Positions 1-6,285 of a DNA stretch of 10,048 nt are shown piece by piece. The notes under the pieces are model-generated. The model had not been told where the DNA came from. It saw only the letters and a program-made list of their open reading frames with translations, and did not search any database. This DNA is from an uncultured Odoribacter sp. (GTDB taxonomy: Bacteria; Bacteroidota; Bacteroidia; Bacteroidales; Marinifilaceae). Within the stretch, counting starts at the first letter, position 1. Each line of letters begins with the position of its first letter. The DNA is taken from positions 1 through 10,048 of the forward strand of contig URJC01000068.1 in NCBI GenBank assembly GCA_900548135.1. Reading direction: 5' to 3'. Made by a program: the position numbers and the translations under genes.

Positions 1-1
1 T

Positions 2-406
2 ATTCCGGCAACATATGTACCTGCCCGGAATATGGTATTCCTTTCTGTGGCTGCCTCTTGGGCAGATGCACTGGAGGTTACAGACATTTTTATCGGAGTC
101 AGTGAAGTGGATTATTCCGGATATATAGATTGCCGGGAGGAGTTCATCCGTGCCATGGAAAACACTATAAACCTGGGAACCGTTTTGGGGGCCAAGAAAA
201 AATGCCACATTACCATCCACGCCCCTTTTATGCACATGACAAAAGCCGACGAAGTACGGCTCGGAACTAAATTAGGGGTAGATTTTGGCTTAACCTGGAC
301 TTGTTATCGTGGTGGAGAAAAGCCTTGTGGAACCTGTGACAGTTGCTTGCTTCGATCCAAAGCTTTTGCTGAAGCTGGCATTGAAGATCCTCTTACCAAG
401 CTCTGA
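2..406 (+). CDS. queC: 7-cyano-7-deazaguanine synthase QueC (3' part; start lies before the window)
   Basis: QueC converts 7-carboxy-7-deazaguanine to preQ0 with ATP and ammonia in the cytoplasm, the last step before preQ0 is reduced on the way to queuosine. The frame is open from base 2, so the internal ATG at 32 is not the start. It opens with the family motif YVPARN followed by [12 protein letters not shown], continues with [10 protein letters not shown] (the conserved DYSGYPDCR block) and ends with a zinc site made of four cysteines in [15 protein letters not shown], followed by the usual R..AF.EAGIEDP tail. About 134 residues are present; the N-terminal ATP-binding PP-loop is outside the window. 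It lies 33 bases before queD on the same strand, so the two are probably co-transcribed. The identification is strong because several family motifs occur in order. Confidence 0.96.
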   Translation: MPATYVPARNMVFLSVAASWADALEVTDIFIGVSEVDYSGYIDCREEFIRAMENTINLGTVLGAKKKCHITIHAPFMHMTKADEVRLGTKLGVDFGLTWTCYRGGEKPCGTCDSCLLRSKAFAEAGIEDPLTKL

Positions 407-439
407 TGCAACTAATTTGAACTCCCAAGTAATAAATTT

Positions 440-1003
440 ATGATTATCCGCAAACAATTTAAATTTGAAGGTGCCCATATTGTACGGAATTGTACTTCAC
501 AACGTTGCCGTGAAAATATTCATGGGCATTCTTATATTGTTGAAGTATTTATCACTTCAGATAAATTAGATCATGGTTACATGGTCATGGATTTTTGCCG
601 TCTGAACGGAGTAAAAGAATTTGTAGAAAGTTTTGATCATACCTATTCATTATGGCAGGAAGAAAGCAACGAATTGAAAAGCTTTATCTACCAATTCAAT
701 AGTCGGGTTGCTGAAATACCGGCTTCCCCTTCTGCAGAAGGATATGCCCTTCTGTTTTTCTATATTATAGACCAAATTCTTCAAAACACCGAAAAAATAA
801 ACGGCGAAGGGTGCATACAATTGCACTCGGTAAGGGTACATGAGACAGCCACCGGGTATGCAGAAGCATTCCGGGAAGATTTGAAACTGGTTCATTTTCA
901 TACGGAAGATATACTGTTCTCCAGTGGAGTGACTAATGAGTGGAAAGTATTGAAAAAGACCGAAAGCAAGCAAAAAAATCGATTCATTTTGTCATTTAAG
1001 TAA
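440..1003 (+). CDS. queD: 6-carboxy-5,6,7,8-tetrahydropterin synthase QueD
   Basis: QueD turns 7,8-dihydroneopterin triphosphate into 6-carboxytetrahydropterin, the second step of queuosine/preQ0 synthesis. The protein is 187 residues, longer than the roughly 120 of E. coli QueD. The zinc ligands are visible as His13 (EGAHIV) and His28/His30 (IHGHSY). Cys23 is the probable catalytic cysteine and lies four residues before HGH, where E. coli has three. The Asp-His pair of the active site is seen as SFDHTYSL (D66, H67), and VRVHETATGYAE at 131-142 supplies the conserved glutamate region. The extra length is a loop at about 74-125 and a C-terminal tail of about 45 residues; from memory this longer form is usual in Bacteroidetes. 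The ATG at 440 follows an AT-rich stretch with no Shine-Dalgarno sequence. It sits between queC and queE. Confidence 0.95.
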   Translation: MIIRKQFKFEGAHIVRNCTSQRCRENIHGHSYIVEVFITSDKLDHGYMVMDFCRLNGVKEFVESFDHTYSLWQEESNELKSFIYQFNSRVAEIPASPSAEGYALLFFYIIDQILQNTEKINGEGCIQLHSVRVHETATGYAEAFREDLKLVHFHTEDILFSSGVTNEWKVLKKTESKQKNRFILSFK

Positions 1004-1009
1004 ATTAAT

Positions 1010-1803
1010 ATGTTGCTCGCTAAGGATGGTATATTTCCTATAACCCGGGATGCAGTGGGTAATCCCCTTCCCCAACTTCCGGCTTCGGGCCTCCAATTCC
1101 CCGGAACAATTCAAGGAGAAGGAAAGTTGGTCGGTATACCGTCACTTTTTGTCCGTTTAGCTGGTTGTAACTTGCATTGCTGTTGGAAAACCGCAGACAA
1201 GCGGGTTTCTCCTTGTGACACAGCCTATGCAGCCTATCATTTGCAGGAAACGTATACGATGGGTCCGGATGAAATATATCAAACTATTCTCCACAATACC
1301 CAATCAATCCAACACATTGTGATCACAGGAGGTGAACCTTTACTTCAAGCAAAGGAATTAAAAATACTCTGTAATAAATTAAAACAAAATCCACATTTTC
1401 ATCTTACAATCGAACAAATGCCACTCTCTTTGAACCTGAGGTCGTACAATATATTGATTTGTTCAGCCTTTCTCCAAAATTAAAAAGCTCCCAGCCGGAT
1501 ACAATCCTCCATACCCCTGACCCAAAGATTATTCAACTCTTTATCGACAATGCTCATCGTTATCGAAAAGATTTTCAATTGAAATTTGTTTTTTCTTGTG
1601 ATGCTGATATCCTTGAAATAAAAGAATTATTATCAGGCTTAACAGGATGGAAAAATGAAGATATTTTGCTTATGCCTCTAGGTGGAAATCCGGAAATGCT
1701 GCGAATAAACATTGGCAAAACGCTTGAATACTGCATTCGGAACAACTGGAGGTATTGTGATCGTTTACATATTTCTTTATTCGGAGACAAAGCAGGAGTA
1801 TAA
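1010..1803 (+). pseudogene. queE: 7-carboxy-7-deazaguanine synthase QueE, interrupted by a one-base frameshift
   Basis: QueE is a radical SAM enzyme that makes 7-carboxy-7-deazaguanine from QueD's product. Residues 32-38 read GTIQGEG and 103-110 hold the SAM-binding IVITGGEP. The cluster cysteines are Cys53, Cys57 and Cys69 (C-x3-C-x11-C followed by DT), not the textbook CX3CX2C; this wider loop fits a Bacteroidetes-type QueE as I recall it. The first frame stays homologous to residue 135 (TIE) and then diverges, ending at 1483. The following frame continues the family sequence at once: TNATLFEPEVVQYIDLFSLSPKL, through to RLHISLFGDKAGV, stopping at 1801-1803. Adding one A to the two-A run at 1413-1414 restores TIETNAT and a protein of 264 residues. 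The start at 1010 is six bases after queD. Whether the break is real or a sequencing error cannot be told from the window; no other damage is seen. Confidence 0.9.
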
Positions 1804-1805
1804 AC

Positions 1806-3716
1806 TCATTCTTTCTTTTTCAAAGACAATACAGTCGGAGATTTATAGTATATGCTCCCTTCCTCCAGTAAATAACGTACACATTCGATAACAAAAGTAC
1901 GTTCCTCTTCTATCCTGTCAATCAGGTTCCTGACTTCCAGATCCGAGTGTTGCAATAAATTCACGATACTCTCCATTGTTTTCTTTCTATCCGGACGAAC
2001 ACGGTGCTTTTTATGGGTAAGACAGTAATCACAGACACCGCATGGCTCCTTTTCTTTTTGACCGAAATATTCCATTAAATACAACTGCCGGCAAGTATCT
2101 TCTGACTCAATATATCCGGCCATCCGCTCAATTTTCGAAGCATAAATTTCCTTACGGTCCTCATAAGCTTCCTTCCCGATATAAACATAAGAAACGGGAA
2201 CACGCGGCTGATGGTATACAATATAAGGACGGTCATTACCCGGAATATAACTGATAATCTTACGTTTGGCCAGATCCAGCAAAGTATGATAGATATCATC
2301 CCTGGTTACCCCCAAATGCTCAGCCAGATACTGCTCATCAATATAAGCGTATTGCACAAATATACCGGCATACGTCCGGAGAACAGATTCGACTAATCTT
2401 TCAGCCAATACAGAATGTAAATCTATTTTATACAGTTGGTCTCTCAGTACTAAAAAACTGATCCGGGATCTGGCATGTACAGAAGTCGTACATTCAAGAT
2501 AACCAGCTACCTGCAAAACTTCAATGGCTGCAAGTGCCTGTACGTAATCTAATTTAAAACTCCGGACAAAGTGATCCGGATCAAATTCAAAAGCAAACCC
2601 TGCTCCACATCCTTCTTCTACATGGAAATAATTACCCAAATCCCGGTATACTTCACGAATATATTGTTTATCGGGAAAACCCTGGTTAATTCTTTTTTTT
2701 AAGGTGGTCAGGGTTGCCTCATTATATAATAAAACAGCATAGGCCCGCTTTCCATCCCTACCCGCACGGCCCGCTTCCTGAAAATAAGCTTCAGGACTAT
2801 CAGGTATGTCAAAATGAACCACAATCCTGACGTCCGGTTTATCAATCCCCATTCCAAAAGCATTGGTGGCTACAATTACCGGAGTAACTCCCCGTTTCCA
2901 TTCCTCTTGCCTGGACTCACGCTGCAAAGAAGTCAGTCCCGCATGATAAAAATCAGCCTGTATTCCTTTTTCAATCAGAAACTTTGCCAGTTCTTCTGCA
3001 GTAACCCTCTTACGCACATATACAATTGCACCGGCGGACAATTTAGATAAAATATGAAGCAATTCCCCCAATTTATCATTGGCTTTACGCACGACATAGG
3101 AGATATTCTCCCGACGGAAACTTTTAGAAAGAACGTGCGGAGTTTTAAACTTCAGTTGCTTTTGAATATCATCCGCCACCTGCGGAGTTGCTGTTGCAGT
3201 GAGGGCCAGGATTGGAGTACCCGGGAAATAGCTTCTGACTTCTGCTATTTGCAGATAAGAAGGCCGGAAATCATATCCCCATTGTGATATACAATGAGCT
3301 TCATCAACAGCCAGCAAAGTTACTTGCATTTGCTTCAGAGACTCCCGGAAAATCCGGGAAGCCAGGCGTTCCGGAGAAACATACAAAAATTTCAGTTTAT
3401 TCCCAATAGCCTTATTTATTACAGACTCTATGTGTTCTGTTGTCATTCCGGTGTATATCGCTTCTGCAGCTATCCCCCGCTTCTTTAATGCTTCGGTCTG
3501 GTCTTTCATCAAAGCAATCAAAGGAGTGATGACTATGCAGATGCCTTCCATTGCCAGCCCAGGAACTTGATAAGTAATCGATTTCCCGCCTCCGGTTGGC
3601 ATCAGAGCAAGTGTATCCTTCCCAGCCATAACGGAAAGGATAATATCTTCCTGTAAAGGCCGGAAATCATCATATCCCCAATACTGTTTTAATATATTTC
3701 GGATTTTTACGGTCAT
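1806..3716 (-). CDS. recQ: RecQ-family ATP-dependent DNA helicase
   Basis: A 3'-5' DNA helicase of the RecQ family, acting in recombination and repair of stalled forks. The ATG at 3716 gives 636 residues; a TTG five codons upstream falls inside the promoter -7 box and is rejected. Visible motifs are FRPLQ (18-22, motif 0), PTGGGKS (40-46, Walker A), DEAH at 138-141 followed by CISQWGYDFRPSY, TATAT near 173-177 (motif III), ATNAFGMGIDKPDVR (283-297) and QEAGRAGRDG (313-322, motif VI). A four-cysteine zinc cluster lies at C542, C559, C562 and C565, about 220 residues after motif VI, with a winged-helix-like region between them. In E. coli RecQ the cluster follows the helicase core much more closely. 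There is no HRDC domain; the last 70 residues look like a small helical or winged-helix segment. The stop is two bases from the end of queE, with no terminator seen between them. Several RecQ paralogues are common in Bacteroidales, so this may not be the main one. Confidence 0.95.
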   Translation of the reverse strand: MTVKIRNILKQYWGYDDFRPLQEDIILSVMAGKDTLALMPTGGGKSITYQVPGLAMEGICIVITPLIALMKDQTEALKKRGIAAEAIYTGMTTEHIESVINKAIGNKLKFLYVSPERLASRIFRESLKQMQVTLLAVDEAHCISQWGYDFRPSYLQIAEVRSYFPGTPILALTATATPQVADDIQKQLKFKTPHVLSKSFRRENISYVVRKANDKLGELLHILSKLSAGAIVYVRKRVTAEELAKFLIEKGIQADFYHAGLTSLQRESRQEEWKRGVTPVIVATNAFGMGIDKPDVRIVVHFDIPDSPEAYFQEAGRAGRDGKRAYAVLLYNEATLTTLKKRINQGFPDKQYIREVYRDLGNYFHVEEGCGAGFAFEFDPDHFVRSFKLDYVQALAAIEVLQVAGYLECTTSVHARSRISFLVLRDQLYKIDLHSVLAERLVESVLRTYAGIFVQYAYIDEQYLAEHLGVTRDDIYHTLLDLAKRKIISYIPGNDRPYIVYHQPRVPVSYVYIGKEAYEDRKEIYASKIERMAGYIESEDTCRQLYLMEYFGQKEKEPCGVCDYCLTHKKHRVRPDRKKTMESIVNLLQHSDLEVRNLIDRIEEERTFVIECVRYLLEEGSIYYKSPTVLSLKKKE

Positions 3717-3728
3717 TTTGCAAAGATA
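3717..3728 (-). promoter_or_regulatory. recQ promoter -7 box, probably giving a leaderless mRNA
   Basis: On the minus strand the bases just before the recQ ATG read TATCTTTGCAAA. TATCTTTG (plus-strand 3721-3728) is an exact match to the Bacteroidetes -7 box TAnnTTTG, and its last G is four bases from the ATG. Transcription would therefore begin at or next to the A of the start codon. No clear TTG -33 box is seen about 19 bases upstream; that area is occupied by the heptamer repeat, which reads TTTTCAA on this strand. Confidence 0.6.
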
Positions 3729-3736
3729 CAAACGAA

Positions 3737-3766
3737 TTGAAAATTGAAAATTGAAAATTGAAAATT
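3737..3766. repeat. 7-bp tandem repeat (TTGAAAA), four copies plus two bases
   Basis: Four perfect head-to-tail copies of TTGAAAA run from 3737 to 3764, followed by TT. The array fills the space between the divergent promoters of recQ and the SurA-like lipoprotein. One of its TTG triplets (3751-3753) is placed as a -33 box for the rightward promoter. It is too short and too AT-rich to be a CRISPR array and has no spacers. Confidence 0.9.
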
Positions 3767-3780
3767 ATTTACTACTTTCG
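3751..3780 (+). promoter_or_regulatory. Putative promoter of the SurA-like lipoprotein gene
   Basis: TACTTTCG at 3773-3780 resembles the Bacteroidetes -7 box TAnnTTTG with one change. A TTG at 3751-3753, part of the heptamer array, lies 19 bases upstream, the usual distance for a -33 box. The start codon at 3806 follows about 25 bases after the -7 box, leaving a leader of roughly 20 bases. Confidence 0.5.
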
Positions 3781-3805
3781 CCCGTGTGTAACAGAATTGG
3801 TTAAA

Positions 3806-4642
3806 ATGAGATTTATCACGGTAATTGCTATATTTATTTTCTTATCTTCCTGCAGACAAGTAAAAAATACGGAGCTTCCTATTGCCCAGGTTTTTGAAAG
3901 CACCCTCTACCGGAATGAAATTTCTGAATTCATTCCTCAGGGTACTTCTCAGGAAGACAGTCTTCTGATGGCACAAAGTTATATCCGGAATTGGGTGACC
4001 CAAAAACTCTTATTGCATAAAGCGATAGAAAATCTTTCGGGTGAAGAAGCTGGAATCCGGAAACAGGTGGAGGATTACCGAACTTCCCTGTTAATACACA
4101 ATTACAAGCAAAAATTGATAGCCCAACGATTAATGGAAGATATCCGGGAGGAAGATATCGAGAAGTACTATAATCAACATGAAAATAACTTTGTACTGGC
4201 TACCCCGATCGTAAAGGCGGTCTTTTTCATTTTGCCCAAGACAGCTCCAAACCTCAAAGAAGTAAAAAAATGGTTTAAATCAGAAAAAGCTGCAGATCAG
4301 GAAAGCCTGGAAGATTATTGTTTAACTAATGCGAGAAAATACGATAAGTTTCAAAACAAATGGATTGAAGCTAAATATTTGCTAAACCTGATACCAGGGG
4401 AATTTAATTCACTGGAACACGATATTCTGAATAAAACAGATATTGAAAAAGAGGATGAAGAAAATTATTACTTTTTGAAAATCAAGGAAATGAAAAAAGA
4501 TCAGACTATCGCTCCTTTAGAATATGTTAGGGAAGAAATTATTTTGATCCTGAAAAATAAGAAAAAATTACAATTCGAGAGTGAACTGGAAAAACAAATT
4601 AATCAGGAGGGAATCCGGAAAAACTATGTAAAAATTTACTAA
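3806..4642 (+). CDS. SurA-like periplasmic chaperone lipoprotein without a clear parvulin core
   Basis: The protein has 278 residues from the ATG at 3806. An upstream in-frame TTG lies inside the heptamer repeat and would put 16 residues ahead of the signal peptide, so it is rejected. Residues 1-16 form a lipoprotein signal (hydrophobic stretch, then LSSC, with Cys16 as the lipidated residue), so it should be membrane-anchored and face the periplasm. Residues about 23-125 are helical and charged and resemble the N-terminal chaperone part of SurA/PpiC proteins. Residues about 222-265 (YYFLKIKEMK then APLEYVREEIILILKNKKK) resemble the C-terminal part of the same family. The middle, about 130-200, sits where a parvulin domain would be but shows no usual parvulin motif such as the GG-x-L segment. 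It lies 95 bases upstream of surA on the same strand, which suggests a joint role in outer-membrane protein folding. Isomerase activity is doubtful. Confidence 0.75.
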   Translation: MRFITVIAIFIFLSSCRQVKNTELPIAQVFESTLYRNEISEFIPQGTSQEDSLLMAQSYIRNWVTQKLLLHKAIENLSGEEAGIRKQVEDYRTSLLIHNYKQKLIAQRLMEDIREEDIEKYYNQHENNFVLATPIVKAVFFILPKTAPNLKEVKKWFKSEKAADQESLEDYCLTNARKYDKFQNKWIEAKYLLNLIPGEFNSLEHDILNKTDIEKEDEENYYFLKIKEMKKDQTIAPLEYVREEIILILKNKKKLQFESELEKQINQEGIRKNYVKIY

Positions 4643-4708
4643 ACTGTTCTTCTCTCTTCTCCAATTTAAATAAAAATAGTAGCTTAGAGGGCTCAAAAAT
4701 AAGATGTT

Positions 4709-4716
4709 TATATTCG
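4709..4716 (+). promoter_or_regulatory. Possible -7 box upstream of surA
   Basis: TATATTCG in the 95-base gap before surA is one base from the Bacteroidetes -7 consensus TAnnTTTG. No convincing TTG lies 19-20 bases upstream (the area reads TTAGAG), so surA may instead depend mostly on read-through from the lipoprotein gene. Confidence 0.25.
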
Positions 4717-4737
4717 GAAAATTGTAAAATAAATTAT

Positions 4738-6081
4738 ATGAAAAAGTATTTACTATTACTTATTTTATCTGTTCCATTCGGATGCATTTTTGCACAAAAA
4801 AATGTGGTAGACAAAATTGTAGCTATTGTCGGAGATGAAATTATTTTAAAATCAGATATCGAAAATGCTTTTTTGCAGGAACAAGGACGAGGTATGATTT
4901 CTTCATCTTCTGATTTTAAAACCGAATTGTTGGAGCAACAATTAATTCAAAAACTTTTATTAGCACAGGCACAAGTAGATAGTGTCACTGTTACAGAGGA
5001 AGACGTTGAAAATGCTTTATCCAGTCAAATAGATCATTTCATCAGTAATATAGGATCTCAGGAACGTCTCGAAACCTATTTCGGTAAATCGGTACAAGAA
5101 ATTAAAGATGATATGCGCAGTCCGATGCGTGAAAGATTAATCACAGAACAGATGCAGCAAAAGATTGTTGAAAAAATCCGGATTACTCCTTCAGAGATCC
5201 GAAATTATTTCAAAAAAATACCCAAGGACAGCCTCCCCGAAATGCCTGATCGTTTTGAAATTCAACAAATTGTTCTTCAGCCGCATATCAGTGATGCTGA
5301 AAAAGAAAGAGTACGCGAACATCTTAGAGAATATAGGGAGCAGATCCTGAAAGGAGAAAAATCATTTAATACTTTGGCTGTACTCTATTCTGAAGATCCT
5401 CAATCTGCAGTACGGGGAGGTGAATTGGATTATTTGACGCGTACAAACATGGATCCTGCATTTGCAGAGGCCGCATTTAATTTGAAACCTGGCAAAATTT
5501 CCAAAATTGTAGAATCTGAAATGGGATTCCATATTCTACAATTAATTGACCGGCAAGGAGATAAAATCAAAGTACGTCAAATTGTGTTGCGTCCTAAAGT
5601 TTCCGAATCTGAAAAAGAAGAAGCTTTACACCGTCTGGATACCATTCGTCAATACATCAACGATGGTAAAATGACTTTCGAAGAGGCTGCCTATTATTTT
5701 TCTTCAGATAAAAAAACTAAAAATAATGGAGGTTTGTTTTCAGACCCCATAACTTCTGAAGCCCGGATTGCACGGGCGGATATCCCCGGAGAAATGGCAA
5801 AAGCTGTCAATCGGCTGAAACCCGGAGAGATTTCAGAGCCTTTTATCACCCATACAGATGGTAATCTTGAAGAATATAAAATTGTTAAAGTAAAAGCATT
5901 TTATCCCAGCCATAAAGCTAATCTGGAAGATGACTGGCAAAATTTCGAACTACAATTGACCCAGGAAAAACAAATGGATAAATTGGAAAAATGGATCCGG
6001 GAAAAACAAGCCAATACATACATTCATATTGACGAAAATTACCGGAATAGTAAATTTCGGTATGACGGATGGATAAAATAA
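4738..6081 (+). CDS. surA: SurA-type periplasmic chaperone and peptidyl-prolyl cis-trans isomerase
   Basis: SurA escorts unfolded outer-membrane proteins through the periplasm. The product has 447 residues with a signal peptide, probably cut after FGCIFA near residue 19. Residues 24-41 (VDKIVAIVGDEIILKSDI) are the hallmark N-terminal block of the family, followed by a helical chaperone region to about 165. Parvulin domain 1 covers about 172-271, with FEIQQIVL, YSEDPQSAVRGGELDYL and GFHILQLIDRQGDKIKVRQIVL. Parvulin domain 2 covers about 277-387, with FSSDKKTKNNGGLFSD and LKPGEISEPF. A C-terminal helix follows. A Cys at 15 could suggest a lipobox, but the sequence PFGC is a poor match and signal peptidase I is favoured. 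The start at 4738 follows an AT-rich leader without a Shine-Dalgarno sequence. The gene sits between the SurA-like lipoprotein and the MoxR remnant/OstA-like gene on the same strand. Confidence 0.93.
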   Translation: MKKYLLLLILSVPFGCIFAQKNVVDKIVAIVGDEIILKSDIENAFLQEQGRGMISSSSDFKTELLEQQLIQKLLLAQAQVDSVTVTEEDVENALSSQIDHFISNIGSQERLETYFGKSVQEIKDDMRSPMRERLITEQMQQKIVEKIRITPSEIRNYFKKIPKDSLPEMPDRFEIQQIVLQPHISDAEKERVREHLREYREQILKGEKSFNTLAVLYSEDPQSAVRGGELDYLTRTNMDPAFAEAAFNLKPGKISKIVESEMGFHILQLIDRQGDKIKVRQIVLRPKVSESEKEEALHRLDTIRQYINDGKMTFEEAAYYFSSDKKTKNNGGLFSDPITSEARIARADIPGEMAKAVNRLKPGEISEPFITHTDGNLEEYKIVKVKAFYPSHKANLEDDWQNFELQLTQEKQMDKLEKWIREKQANTYIHIDENYRNSKFRYDGWIK

Positions 6082-6114
6082 AATTTTTTAAGCTCTGGGC
6101 TAAAATACATCTTC

Positions 6115-6285
6115 ATGGAAGATCATGTCAAGCTGATTGCATTCAGATTTGTCAAGGGACCTTTGTTCGCCAACATTATTCTGGCAGATGAAATAAACCG
6201 TACTCCGGCAAGGGATCTTAGAAATTATAAAGCCGAAACTGAACATATTCAGGTCGAAAATCTGATACAAGAATTTATAAAATAA
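6115..6285 (+). pseudogene. Collapsed MoxR-family AAA+ ATPase remnant (56 codons)
   Basis: An open frame of 56 codons begins at ATG 6115, 33 bases after surA, and ends in TAA at 6283-6285. Residues 10-33 (FRFVKGPLFANIILADEINRTPA in outline) are an unmistakable MoxR block: the F-x-KGP strand and the Walker B motif IILADEINR. Residues 34-56 (RDLRNYKAETEHIQVENLIQEFIK) resemble the extreme C-terminus of MoxR proteins (LNYEAEAE.I...IIQEIL). The first nine residues (MEDHVKLIA) could be the normal N-terminus. Walker A, the sensors, the arginine finger and most of the lid are absent, compared with about 320-330 residues in an intact protein. Both inferred deletions keep the frame. It cannot bind ATP as a normal MoxR, so I call it a pseudogene, although a short translated peptide is possible because its stop overlaps the next start in TAATG. 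Confidence 0.7.

Noticed and set aside
650-973. 107-codon minus-strand open frame inside queD
   Set aside because: It is antisense to a well-supported queD and shows no recognisable motif.
1406-1420. Programmed ribosomal frameshift in queE
   Set aside because: The shift point reads CGAACAAATG with no slippery heptamer, and no clear stimulatory hairpin follows.
1459-1803. A separate 114-codon gene after queE
   Set aside because: It is the C-terminal half of QueE in the shifted frame; its apparent start (TTG) is inside the conserved sequence.
3717-3731. TTG at 3731 as the recQ start
   Set aside because: The TTG overlaps the -7 promoter box; the ATG at 3716 starts the protein where RecQ homology normally begins.
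3737-3766. CRISPR-like or phage attachment repeat
   Set aside because: The 7-bp units are contiguous without spacers, and no cas, integrase or tRNA gene is nearby.
3758-3805. TTG at 3758 as the start of the SurA-like lipoprotein
   Set aside because: It lies in the tandem repeat, upstream of the predicted transcription start, and would bury the lipoprotein signal peptide.
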